Shown here: piece by piece, positions 22,771 through 33,899 of the stretch
Layout of the letters: the number at the start of each line of letters is the position of its first letter
How positions within the stretch are numbered: position 1 is the first letter of the stretch
Assembly: GCF_035046505.1 (NCBI RefSeq)
Contig: NC_089824.1
Span: 223,838,244-223,902,243 of the forward strand
DNA length: 64,000 nt
Direction of reading: 5' to 3'
Source: Tiliqua scincoides
Taxonomy: Eukaryota > Chordata > Lepidosauria > Squamata > Scincidae
Position numbers and translations under genes: made by a program
The notes under the pieces: model-generated
The model's input: only the letters and a program-made list of their open reading frames with translations
Database searches by the model: none
Told to the model about the DNA's origin: nothing

Positions 22771-23667
22771 CAAGAGGAAGTCCGAGCAAGCAGCCATGTC
22801 ACTCTCAAAGGGTTGACAGGAGGAATTGCCTGGTAGGACCAGCAAATTCGCCCAGGAAACCTCCAAGGGCCTCACTGCACAGTTCTGCAAGACGGAGAGG
22901 CAGGACCTTGGTCAGGAAGAGTGGCTGGTTGGCAAGAGGGACTTGCTGGGCCTCAAGGGGCAATTGCCCCCCCCCCTGCAAGGGGCACTCCTGCAGGCAA
23001 TTGTTGGAGGCCCAGCAGGGCCTTGGGGAGGGCAGGACATCGCATGGCCCCCAGGAGATAAGGAGCGCCCACTCCCCCTGCAGAAAGGAGGGGCTCCTAA
23101 TCCCCAACTCAGGCAGTCTGGGCTGGCAAGAGGGGAGCCAGGAGCCACAGGAGACTTGTGTTCAGCCACACCGGGGTGCTGAGCTGGCATGCAGGTGGGA
23201 GCGGCTTGTCATCTCCAGCCTCTTCTGTGCAGCTGCTTCTCCCACGTGCTCCAAGCCAGAGGAGGGCAGCAGCAGCCTAGCTGGGGGTCAGGAGGAGAGG
23301 AAAGGAGGCAGAGGGTGCTCATGGGGGGGAGGGGCAGGAGGCTTGGCAGGTTGTTCAACATGGCTCTGGGGCTTCTGGGCAGCCACTTCCTCTTCCTGTG
23401 GCGGGGAGCCAGCCTGCTCCTTGGGGGCATCTGTACTCAGGCTGGGTCATGGGAAGGGGCTGCTGGGGCTCCCTGGCCTGCACTTCCTTGCCTTCTTGCC
23501 AGGTACAGTGAAGAAGCAGAAGGAGGGAGGGAAGAGAATGCTAGGCCTGTTCTGCAGGAGTGAGTTCTGAGTGCAACTCAGGGGCAGCAATGCCCTCGGG
23601 GGGGGGGGGGTCTGAGGTCAAAGCCAGGGGAGTCACACCTGATCAGCCCATGCAGGAGCAGGTGCGT

Positions 23668-23840
23668 ACCCTCATGGCTGTCGTTAGGATAGACAGAAGA
23701 AAATATTTCTTTACCCAGCGTGTAGTTAGTCTGTGGAACTCCTTGCCACAGGAAGTGGTGATGGCATCTTGCCTAGATAGCTTTAAGAGGGGATTGGACA
23801 AATTTCTGGAGGAAAAGTTCATTGTGGGTTACAAGTCATA
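23668..23840 (+). repeat. CR1 LINE C-terminal coding fragment
   Basis: Encodes RIDRRKYFFTQRVVSLWNSL and then the F-K-R-G-L-D-K-F-L-E-E-K block, close to the copy at 42800-42950. It stops at the end of the coding region, about 400 bp before the TGM5 start codon. Confidence 0.9.
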
Positions 23841-24234
23841 GCAGGTCTGTGCAAAGAAATATTTTCTTTTCAGGAAGTGGACATACTTCATCTAGCCCTG
23901 CCCCCTGGCACCCCTGAGCCTCGCCCAGCTCCCTGCTGCCTGGCCTGCCCCACTGTTGGACAGGCTGCCTGCAGGACAAGTTCTGCACCTCTGGCTGTCA
24001 GCAAGTGCCAGTCCCGCCCATGCCCAACACCCTCCTGGGGCTGCTGCAGCCCCTCCCAGGAGCCAGTTGCCCTGCTAGGAAAGTTGGTGACTGAGCAGGA
24101 AGGTGAATCGGTCATGCCGCCGCCGGTGCTTCTGCAGCTGCCACACCTCCGCCTCTCCGGCTCCTGCCCCTGGAGAGGGATGAGGCACAGCCTGCAGGGA
24201 GACATTCCCGAGAGGAGGCTGAAGCCGGAGGACC

Positions 24235-27200
24235 ATGGCCAGAGGTGGGTCTTGGCCCTGGTTGCTGTCTGGGTGGGCAGGAGGACAGCCCAGGAGGGCG
24301 CTCTGGTGGGGAGCGAGGGCCCGGGTTCTGCCCCAGGGCAGAGGGAGCACTGGGCTCAGGGTCGAGGTGAGGGCAGCCAAGGAAGGCCACCCTCACCTTC
24401 CCCTCCCGTGCCTCCCCCCCCCCAGGACTGCAGCTGGAGTCCATTGACTGGCAGAGCTTCAAAAACAACCTGCAGCACCGGACAGCGGAGATGGGCAGCC
24501 AGCGACTGATGGTGCGCCGGGGGCAGCCCTTTGCCATCAGCCTGCACTTCCGCTCCAGGGGCTGCCAGCCCGGGGTAGACACCCTGCAGCTGATTGCGGA
24601 GACTGGTGAGGAGAGCAGCGGTGGGGGTGGAGTGAACAGTGTGCCCCCACCAGTGCCAGCCTCCCTGGCCTCACACGTGGAGGACCACCCTTGCCCCAGC
24701 GCCTTCAGGGTCCCTCGTGCAGGTCCCTCAGGGCTGGATTCAGTCCCTAGCAGCCTGCTGGAAAAGACTTTCCCTGGGGAATCTTGGGGAGTGCTTGGAT
24801 GGCTGCTGCAGCACTCTTGGGTGGGGTGGGCTGGGGAAATGCCCTCCTCTGATTCAGAGAGCCGCTGCTGCCACGACAGAGGGGCAGCTCCCTGGGCATA
24901 CTGATGGGCACCCTCCCCAGCTCCTCCGTGACCCTGCCTTTGGCACACCTCCTGGTCCACACGCCCACACCCCCAATGTCCTTCCCAGGACCAGTCCCGG
25001 AGCTGCAGTCTGGCACACGGGCCGTGTTCCTGGTGGGTCTGGGCCAGCCCAGCTCACGGCACGTCTGGAGAGCTGCCTACATCTCCAGGGGAGCCCAGTC
25101 GGTGGACCTGGCCGTGCTAGTCCCGGCCACGGCCCCCATTGGGCAGTACCAGCTGAAGATCCGTCTTGATTCTGGCTGCGGCGAGACCTCCTTCTACCAC
25201 TTGGGCGAGTTCATCCTGCTCTTCAACCCCTGGTGCCCAGGTACAAGCCCTGTCTGTCTGTCTGTCTGTCTGTCTGCACCCAGCCATGGAGACTGATAGC
25301 CCCTGATAGCAGATGCAGGAGGCGCCCCTCCTGGGGTGGACCAGGGCTGTTGTGGTGATTGCAGTTGGGGAGACATGGCCTGGGCATGGCCCCTTCAGAG
25401 CTCCCCTCTGCTGTGGACTGCCTGGAGGAGACCCTGGAAAAGCTCCAGGACTTCCAGCCTCCGTGTTTCCATGCCACCCCCTCTCTGCCCCACCATGCAC
25501 AATGTAGGGAGAATAATGGTCAGAGAAGAGCTTTGCCTTATCTGGGCCCCTCCAGGCATCACTGAGGGTCCCTGATGTTGCCTCTCCCTAGTCCACTTGT
25601 ATTTTGCTGAAATGGCCCAGTGGCTTCATGCAGGGGACCTCCCCCCACGAGCCCCTGCACTTGGTCTTGCTCGGTTTTGCTGCAGATTCCTAAGAATCAG
25701 CGCTGGGCACAGGTTCGAGACTTTCATTAAGTCGAGACTTTCATTAAGCTGGCAACCAATACCCCAAGATCTCTTGTGATCCAGTACAGACAGGTCAGAA
25801 CCCAACAGCGATTTCCATAGATCAGAAAAGCTAAAACCCAAGTTAGCTTGGAAACAAAAATATTTTTAGATCCCATGTGCACCTGCTAGGTCAAGTTAGT
25901 AGGGAAGTATATTATCTTGCCCATTTTTACATGACTTCCTTCATCAACAAAATTAGTGTTCTTTTACCTAAAGCAGGGGTGTCAAACTCATTTCAAACCA
26001 AGGGCTGAACAGCATTCATGGTGCCTGCTGAGGGCTGGGAGTGATGTCATTAGGCAGGAAATGATGTCATTAGACAGGTTATAACCAAAAATAAGCACTT
26101 TTCACTTAGGAACACTTTAGCTGCAGAAGAGAAAATACACAAATCTTGATCAAATTTCAAGATATGGGAGAGTCCAATTTTCATGTGGGCTGTCCTTACA
26201 GCAGTAACACCTCAGCACTGCTCAGCAGCTGAGGCCTGAGGGCCGGATAAAAAGCTTATGTGGGCCGCATCCAGCCCCTGGGCCTTATGTTTGACACCCC
26301 TAACCTAAAGGCTGACTTGGGCATTTGCCTCGGCAAGGGAAAGGCAGGTTATAATTTTCAAATAAATGAATAAATGAATGAATGAATGAATAAATAAATA
26401 AATAAATAAATATTATTGGAGAAGCTAATTCACTATCTTGATCTTCTTGGAGCAGGATAAAAATCAATTATTTCTATAACCGTATTGAAATACTTACTAC
26501 ATTAAGGGTGCAATCCTATCTTGCACTAGCACAGGCAAGCCAGGACACTTGCACTGTATCCACCATGAGATAGGGCTCCACAGTGGCTCAGCCAAAGGTA
26601 AGGGGAAACTCTTCCCCTTACCTCCAGGTAAGCCACTGCAGCCCTATGGGTCCTTCAGTTGTTCACGAAGCCAAAGGGGGGAGTTAAGTCTTGCCCCTCA
26701 GACAAGGCCAGAGCAGCAGCAGCACTTATAGGGCATGGGGTGTGTGAGGAAGGTCCACACACCTGGTGGCTACCCTACACAGTGCCAGGGTGTGCATTCC
26801 AACAGCCACTTGGTTGTTCATGATGTGGAGTGAGGCCTGCAAGTCCCCAGAAGTGGCCAGATGCAGTGGAGCTCCAACAGCCAGACAGCCTTGGCTTCTC
26901 TGAAAGGGGGGGCCTGGAGAGGGTGCGGCTGCTCTGGGCAGGCAGGTGGGCAACCCTCTCTCTCCTCCCTCAGATGACGATGTCTACCTGGAGTCTGAGG
27001 CAGAGAGGCAGGAATACGTCCTGAATGAAGAGGGCCTTATCTACCAGGGGAACAAGAACTGGATCCATCCGTCCCCCTGGAACTATGGACAGGTAGGTTT
27101 TCCAGAGCCCTGGCACACTACTGGGAGATGGCTGTTTCTGCAGGGATGCAGCTGCCCAGGACTGAGCAGGTCTGCCGTTTCTGTGCCCTGAGGGGGCAGC

Positions 27201-30200
27201 AGTGTTTTCCCCTCCCCCAACATGCCACCGGCTCCAGACTGAAGGCAGTGCCCTGGGTCCAGCTGTGGCCAACTAGGGAGTGCTGCAAAAGGATGCCCAC
27301 AAGCCAAGGCACCTGCCGCATGGGGTTCTGTTCAGTCCTCCTGGCTGTTGGGCACTGCAGAGCTGGCAGAGGCGTGTGTGACCCTGGCCTGCCCCCCTCT
27401 CTCTCCAGCCTGCGGCTGCCCCAAGATGCCGCTTCCCCGTGCTCCTGTAGCTTTCCTCCAGTCTCGCCTTCCAGTGTCTGTCCATCTGGGGCGGCTGTGG
27501 GGGACCAGCTCCTGCCTGGACAGAGGTTGGGCACAGGCAAGCCCCCAGTTCTGCGCAGGCAGAGGTGGCCTGGCAGCAGCCGAGTGGCTTCTCCCCCTTG
27601 TCTCTGCAGTTTGAGGAGGAGATGGTGGACATTTGCTTGAAGCTTCTGGACAGAAGCCTGAATTTCCTGGAAGACCCAGCCAGGGACGCCTCCCTGCGCG
27701 GCAGTGCCGTCTATGTCAGCCGGGTGCTGAGCGCCATGGTGAGTGCTCACTGCTGAGACCTGGAGCCTGGCGAGCCTGCAGAAGAAGCCCAGTGAGCTCC
27801 AAAGGGGCTGGGGAGCCAGGCCTGGCAGCTGTGAGATGGGGCCCTCTGGGCACCTCAGCCTCTTCGAGTGCCAGTTGGGGGGTATCTGGGCCTCCTGCTT
27901 TGCTGAGTGGGTGCAGCCAGTGGTCTCCCCTCTGGTTCCCTCCAGATCAACAGCAACGATGATGATGGAGTCCTCCTGGGAAACTGGAGTGAGGACTACT
28001 CTGGAGGTGTGCGGCCGACTGAGTGGAACAGCAGCGTGGCCATCCTGAGGCAGTGGGACCACTCTGGAGGCCGCCCAGTCCGCTACGGGCAGTGCTGGGT
28101 CTTTGCTGGTGTGCTGTGCACAGGTGAGGGTGGGGCAGTCCCAGACAGAGTGGGGCTCTGCACTCCCGCCCGCCTCTTTGGGCTGCCTCTGCAAGCAGCG
28201 CTGGTGCAGGGTGAGGTGAGGCAGGGCCGGAGTCTCACTGCTGACTCACTTGGCACCTTCCCAAGCATGTCAGTCAGACTGAGGGGAGCTTTGAGTGATT
28301 TGAAGAGAAAAGTGACAGAGACAAAAGGGGAAGCTGAGCAGTGGAGCAGAGAAGGCCTTGCTCTGCTTAGCACTTACAGGAGGCTTCAAACTGGCAGGGA
28401 GCCTGGGACGGGGGTGGGGTTGGTCTTGATGGCCCCGGGAACCCTTCTGGCGGTGGAATTCCATGGTATAGTCAGTGTTTGTGCAGAGATCCCAGCACAA
28501 CGGAGGGCGCCCAACAGTCAGAGATCAGCCAAGGAAGTGCAGCTTGCGGGCCCGGCAGGGTGGGCAGCTCTGTGAAAGCCCCCTTCTCTTGCTTGTCCGT
28601 TGACCCAGCAGGGAGCCTGCGCTTGTGCTCTGGCGTCCTGCAAGGGCATGCCGGAATGAAGGCAGGTCTCTTCAGTGACTTTTGCCCAGTGAGAGAGCCT
28701 CAGTTCCACCGCTCCAGCTCCAGCTTCTCTCTCATCATAACGTGATCAGAGGCGGGTGGGGTGGGGGCGGGTGCTGAAGCCTGGCACAGAAGCTGCAACG
28801 GAGCCTCCCGCAAGTGGCAGTGCCTGCTTCCTTGCCTGCAGGGTTGGTTCCTGCCCCCAGCCTGACACCCTCACCCTGTCCCCTTGCCAGTGATGCGGTG
28901 TCTTGGGATCCCCTCCCGTGTAGTGACAAACTTTGACTCTGGGCACGAGAAAGACGGAAACCTGATCATCGACGTCTTCTATGACCAGACAGGGCAGCTC
29001 CTGCCCACGGAGAGCAGGGACAGCATCTGGTAAGGGGGACTCCTCCCCACAGGGAGCCACCAAGGATCTTGCTCCTCGCTGCAGGCCCAGCCAGGCCACC
29101 CTGGCAGCAACTCTTCCATGCCCAGCCCCTCTGTACCCTTCTGTCGGACCTACGGCATGCATGGGAGGTGCTGAAATTGTTTCCCCCCCCCCAGTCTGTG
29201 ACTCTTCCCCCTCCCAGTTGTGGCCGAGGACCTGCAGCTCCAAGCCAGGGCTCTCTGTTCCTTCCCGGGGGGGGGGGGGCTAGTCTTTTGCTAAGGAGAC
29301 AGTTTCTCTCCCTCCCCTCCCCCCCCCGGTTTGTTCCTGGTGCAGGAACTTCCACGTATGGAATGAGTGCTGGATGGCACGGCAAGACCTCCCTCCAGGC
29401 TATGACGGCTGGCAGGTCCTGGACGCGACACCCCAGGAGCGCAGTGGCGGTAAGTGCTGGGCTCTGCCCCCCGGGTGGCTGCTGGGCCTGGCGAGGGCAC
29501 TTGCACATCTCTCTCCCCTCTGGCAGGGCTGTACTGCTGCGGCCCGGCCCCTGTCAGAGCAATCCGAGAAGGAGAGGTCCGCCTCCTCTACGATGCTCCT
29601 TTCGTGTTCTCCATGGTGAATGCTGACCGCGTGGCCTGGCTGCTGTATGGCACGAGGAAGGAGAAGCTGCACTGGGAAGCAAGTGCTGTCGGGAACCACA
29701 TCAGCACCAAGTGCGTCGGCAGCAATGAGCGAGAGGACATCACCAGTGCCTATAAGCACACAGAAGGTGTGGCACCATCCAGGCATCCACATCCTAATGT
29801 GCCAGAATGGCCAGCCAGCAGATCTGAGGGATGCCCTCCAGGATACGCCTGTGGCCAGGGAAGGAGCCAGGAACTTGCAAGCTGCTGGGCTTTGGGCCTT
29901 TGCCTTCCTGTCCCAGTGCCAGCTGAGTGCCCTGCTGGGCACCTTCTTGCCTTCCAGTTAGCCTCAGGCTCTTGCACCCTGGTCCTGCAGTGCTCTTTGT
30001 CCCCCCTCCCCGCACCTGGGTGTGCCTTTATCTTTCCTTGCTGCATCTCTCCAAGATGGAAAGCAGAAGCCAGGCTGCTGCAGATGGGGCTGGTTCCTCA
30101 CCACACCTCATAGAGAAGCTGGCCTGAGAAGCGCCCCAGGATGTTCCGTCTGCCTGGTGCAGGGCTTTAGGGCAGCATCCCCTGGGGAAGGCCACTCCAA

Positions 30201-33200
30201 GACACCTGCTGATCTGGCCTCAGCCTGCACACACTCGACATGGCGCTGGGGTGCGCCAGCTGGGGCACTGGCAGAGGATCCATCTGGCCAAACTGAGTCC
30301 TGAGCAGTTAGTGTCTGTGTCAGAGGGAGTGCCAAATGTGCCACCTGGGGGAGTCAAGTGTAGGCCTTTGCCCCAGCCCTCCCCCCAGACCTGGCAAGCC
30401 CCGTATTAAATAGCCAGAGGGGCTTTTGGCAGAGTGGGAGCTGCCAGACAGCTGTTTCTCCTGTGCTGGTTTCCCTGAGCTTGTCAGTGATGGAGACCCT
30501 TGGGGAGAAGGTAGGCTGAGCAAGGGGAGTAGCTCCTAGTGGTTAGCATGCCACTGCCCAGACAAAGGGTCAAAATGGGACTAGTTTATTAGAAGTCGAA
30601 ACAAAAAAGGAATTAAACAATGGGGGGGGGTAGTTGAAAGTGCACGCAGGTGGATGGAAACTGCCTGAGCTTCACTGGAGCGCACAGAGGAAAGGTTTCA
30701 TCAAATGGAAGCAGTAGCCAGTCACACCTGGCAGATGGAGCTGGGGACCCACACAGGTCCCCACCCCCCACGCAGGTGAAGTTTGCAAGCAGCAGGATGG
30801 CAAAGAGATGGCAGAGATCGGTTCCTGAGACACCATCCCCGTGTTCCCAGCCCACTGTCCTTTGCAGTGCCCAAGACGTTCTTCGTCCCTGCATTTGCTA
30901 GACAGCAAGTGGGTGTTTTTCTGCGTTCAGATAGCAGGCTGGCAGAGGAACACACCAACTCCCTGCATGCTGCTGGGCTTGACTGGCCTTGTGCTGCTGC
31001 TTCTCTCCACAGGTTCCCTGGAGGAGCGCCAGGTGTTCCTGAAGGCCCTCACCCAGAGGCAGCCACTGCCCGCCACCCTGAGGGCCAGCACTGGGGCCCT
31101 GCCTGCAGCACTCCGATCCCGGTCAGGCCAGCCTGCTCCTGGCCGCAGCAGAGATGAGGAAGCCCCCCGCCGTGCCCTCACCACTCTCCAGCTCCGGCTG
31201 GTGGAGAGTCCCAAAATCGGCCAGGACGTCCACCTGACGCTCCTTGTGCAGAACCTGGAGCCTGCCTACAAGGAGCTGAAGCTGAGCCTGAGCGCCCAGT
31301 CCCTGCTGCACAACGGCACCCCTCTGCCGTCCTTCTGGCAGGACACACTGTACCTCTCTTTCAGTCCCAATGAAGGTGAGGCTGGTGGGGGCTGCTGCAG
31401 TGGAGCTGGACCAGGCTTGGGCATGGCTTGGTCCTGCTGACCGGAGCATCTCCCTCTGCAGAGAAGCACATCCCTTGGAAGCTCTCCTACGAGCAGTACG
31501 GCAAGCACCTAGGCGAGGACAAGCAGGTCCATGTCACGGCTATGGGGGAGCAGAGGAGCTCTTGGCAGAAGACACTGGCAGAGAAGACAATCACCATCGC
31601 CTGCCCAGTCATTGCTATCAATGTACGCCACTCGCGCAGGGTGGGGGGGCAGCAGCAGTGGAGACCTGCTCTTCATCCCAGGCCCTGCAGCTTGGCATGC
31701 TGGCAGCAGATGGGGGCTGGACGAGGGGCAGGACTCCTTCACCCAATGCCTAAGTAGGGAAAGAGCCCATTCCTGACCCCCTAACCTCTTGATCCCTTCC
31801 TGCAGGTACTGGCACCCGTGGTGGTGAACCAGGCCGTCCCCCTTCAAGTGGACTTTGCCAACCCCCTCTCCCAGCCCGTGAGTGGCTGTGTCTTGACTGT
31901 GGAAGGCAGCGGGCTGGTGAAGGGGCAGGCCCAGATCATGTGAGTAATGTGGGGCACTTGCAACAGGAGGGGTGGGCAAGGTGAGGGCCAGGCTCTTCTT
32001 TCACAGTGGGCAGCTGCAGGACTCCATGGGAGTCACAACAGTGGAGGTAGGCTGGATCTACTCAGCTCTCTATGTCAGGGCTGTCCAGCTCATCTCACCC
32101 AGCAGGCTGAATAGCATTTGTGGCACCTGCTGAGGGCTGGGAGTGACATCATGAAGCAGGTGATGACCAGAAATAAGCACTTCTCAAGAACACATTAGCT
32201 GCAAATGGCAGAAGAGAAAATGTACACATCCTGATCATATTTTCAAGATGTGGGAGAGCCCAGTTATCACGTGGGCCCCCCTTTCAGCAACACGGCTTCT
32301 GCCAAGGTGTCACTCAGCAGCTGATGCCTTGGCAGCACCTCCCCCGCTCACCCCTCTTGGTCTGCTTCTTCCTCATACCATCCTTTGCCTTCTGAAGCCG
32401 CCTTCCGTCTTCCTCCCAGTACCTCAGCGGAAGTAGTGACGCTGAAAGGGCGGTGTTCGGAGAACACACATATCATGCAGGCCACCCTTTTAGCATAAGA
32501 ACATAAGAAGTGCTCTGCTGGATCAGGCCAAAGGCCCATCTAGTCCAGCTTCTGGCCCACCAGGTAAGATGGTGGAATGCCTAATCAAAGATGAAATCAC
32601 AAAAAACATAGATGAACTGGCTGGGAATTGGCTGAGGGTCAGGAAGCAAAGAGTGGGTGTCAATGGGCAATTTTCACAATGGAGAGTGTTTAAAAGCAGT
32701 GTGCCTCAAGGATCTGTCCTGGGACCAGTGCTTTTCAACATGTTCATAAATGACTTGGAGACAGCGAGGGGACCAAGTTTGCGGATGACACCAAACTTTT
32801 TCGAGTAGTGAAGACCAGAATAGATTGTGAGGAGCTCCAGAAGGATCTCTCCAAATGCAGCCATCATGTTGGCATCCTTCAGTCTCAGAAGACTATGGTA
32901 TCGCACTCTGAATGGTGGTTCTGGAACAGAGTGTCCTCTCCAGTGCGCAAAGCCTGGGTAAAGTAGATATGGAGGATAGACTGTTTCCCATGCAGCAAAT
33001 CCCCCCTCTCCATGTCACTGAAATGGTCCAGTGGAAAGGCAGAAGCCAATACGGTTGGTTCCAGTGGCATCACAGGAGTTGCCAGAACGTGACTGTGTTC
33101 AGCCATGAACTGCTTCAGGGACTCCAGCTCCAGATTTTGCCTCAAGGTTGACTCCTGAGGCCTTTTCCATAACTGGCTGTAGCCACAAGGCAGTGGAGAT

Positions 33201-33816
33201 TTGGGATCAGAGTTTTCCTTCTCTCAGATGAGCTGCCTTCCCAGGCTAACGAGTCCCGTCTACCCAGTGGCTGTTTAGTCGCCTCTTACGACAAGTACAG
33301 CCAAACTGAGGGCCTATTCTTATGGGCAGCGAAATGGCAGATGCGTTTCAAAAGGGGATGGGACAAATTCAGGAATGACCAGGTGTCCATCAGTGACTGA
33401 GTCATCATGGCTGTGCACCCTCTCCAGGTTCAGCGAGTGGGCCTATGATTGCCAGTTTGAGGGAGGCATGGTGGGAGAGAGGCATTAGCTTTGTCTCCTG
33501 CATGTGTGCTTCCCAGAAGTAGCCGATGGGCAACCGTGAGAAACAGGACGCTTTTCCCGGTGGACATCCTAGGGTCTGATCCAGCAGCTGTTTTTTCCTT
33601 ATGCTCTTGTGTTCATCATCATTTGGCTCCCACAGGTTGGGGACACTGGATGCCCAGAAACACTACAGCCTCAAGCTCCAGCTGACACCCTACAAGAGTG
33701 GCCAGAGACAGCTTCATATCAGCCTCAAGAGCAGCCAGTTCCCAACCATCAAGGGGCACAAACAGCTGGAAGTGGTCCCTGCTTCAGGAGGCAACACGTG
33801 GAGGAGACTGGCCTAG
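24235..33816 (+). CDS. TGM5: Transglutaminase 5, complete 13-exon gene
   Basis: Epidermal-type transglutaminase that cross-links cornified-envelope proteins in its mammalian orthologue. Exons: 24235-24244, 24426-24605, 24989-25240, 26974-27092, 27610-27738, 27946-28123, 28891-29029, 29346-29449, 29527-29766, 31013-31375, 31462-31622, 31806-31939, 33636-33816. All phases join, giving 729 residues against 720 in human TGM5. Exon 1 codes only Met-Ala-Arg plus one base, as in the human gene, which fixes the start. N-terminal beta-sandwich is residues 1-147. The triad is C280 (YGQCW), H339 (NFHVWNECW) and D362 (VLDATPQE). Segments [34 protein letters not shown] and [11 protein letters not shown] identify TGM5 rather than TGM7. 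It is convergent with CCNDBP1. No TATA box seen upstream. The linker region after exon 9 is Pro/Arg-rich and less conserved. Confidence 0.96.
25974..26302 (+). mobile_element. Non-autonomous hAT element with perfect 8-bp TSD
   Basis: Starts CAGGGGTGTCAAACTC and ends GTTTGACACCCCTA, inverted copies of each other. It is bordered by ACCTAAAG on both sides (25966-25973 and 26303-26310). There is no transposase frame in 329 bp. A diverged second copy lies at 32076-32335. Confidence 0.95.
26505..26700 (+). repeat. Foldback-type interspersed repeat
   Basis: Begins with GGTGCAATCCTATCTTGC and contains a GGTAAGGGGAAAC...CTTCCCCTTACC internal inverted pair. It resembles the repeat split around 48967/49437. 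Name not known to me. Confidence 0.45.
29767..31012 (+). other. TGM5: TGM5 intron 9
   Basis: 1.25 kb between exons ending 29766 and starting 31013. I see no repeat family or exon I can name here; it is G/C-rich with one G8 tract near 30622. Confidence 0.6.
32076..32335 (+). mobile_element. Diverged partial hAT copy
   Basis: Its 5' end CAGGGCTGTCCAGCTCAT and body (GCTGAGGGCTGGGAGTGA) match the element at 25974-26302 with many substitutions. The 3' terminal repeat is not found. Confidence 0.75.
32490..32568 (-). repeat. CR1 LINE 3' tail
   Basis: Reads AAGAACATAAGAAGTGCT and GGATCAGGCCAAAGGCCC, the reverse complement of the CR1 terminus. Confidence 0.85.
32569..33615 (+). repeat. CR1 LINE, interrupted by a SINE-like unit
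   Basis: 32569-32860 encodes [20 protein letters not shown], the core RT motif of CR1, before the F-A-D-D block decays. Sequence resumes at 33330 with GCGAAATGGCAGATGCGTTTC and continues to a CR1-like 3' end near 33615. The gap between is filled by the unit 32866-33325. CR1 is therefore older than that insertion. Confidence 0.85.
32866..33325 (-). mobile_element. SINE-like unit with LINE-shared 3' hairpin, copy 1
   Basis: About 460 bp, the minus-strand counterpart of the unit at 48968-49436, with the same 5' start (AAGAATAGGCCCTCAG), the conserved hairpin TTGTCGTAAGAGGCGACTAA, and the 3' tail GACTGAAGGATGCCAA. It is inserted into CR1 in the TGM5 last intron. No pol III A/B boxes are evident. 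Confidence 0.85.
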
Positions 33817-33893
33817 CAGAGCACAACCCAGTCCCCAGAGGATGGCCTAGCAGGCTTGTGGTGGCCACTTGGCTCCCCTTCCTCTGTCCTGAC

Positions 33894-33899
33894 AATAAA
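33894..33899 (+). promoter_or_regulatory. TGM5: TGM5 polyadenylation signal AATAAA
   Basis: Canonical hexamer 77 bp after the stop codon, followed 47 bp later by a G14 tract that could act as a G-rich downstream element. Confidence 0.85.

Larger units (their letters stand above)
16340..24234. other. Intergenic region between the TGM3-like gene and TGM5
   Basis: Nearly 8 kb without a gene I can name. It contains the polyadenylation signal of the upstream gene (16369), minus-strand CR1 sequence at 17540-18010 and 20275-21230, an orphan CpG-rich patch at 19270-19850, a hAT-like element (21382-21817), an L2-like 3' end (22640-22770) and a CR1 fragment ending about 400 bp before the TGM5 start (23668-23840). 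Confidence 0.7.
25241..26973 (+). other. TGM5: TGM5 intron 3 with microsatellite, hAT and repeat relics
   Basis: A 1.7-kb intron. It starts with a (TGTC)n tract (25251-25276) a few bases after the donor and carries a hAT element with 8-bp TSD (25974-26302), an L2-like tail with (AATG)n/(AATA)n (26296-26415) and a foldback-type repeat (26505-26700). Confidence 0.8.
31940..33635 (+). other. TGM5: TGM5 last intron with nested retroelements
   Basis: Contains in order a hAT relic (32076-32335), a minus CR1 tail (32490-32568), a plus CR1 RT region (32569-32860), a SINE-like unit in minus orientation (32866-33325), and the remainder of a plus CR1 (33330-33615) ending about 20 bp before the last exon's acceptor at 33635. 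Confidence 0.85.
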
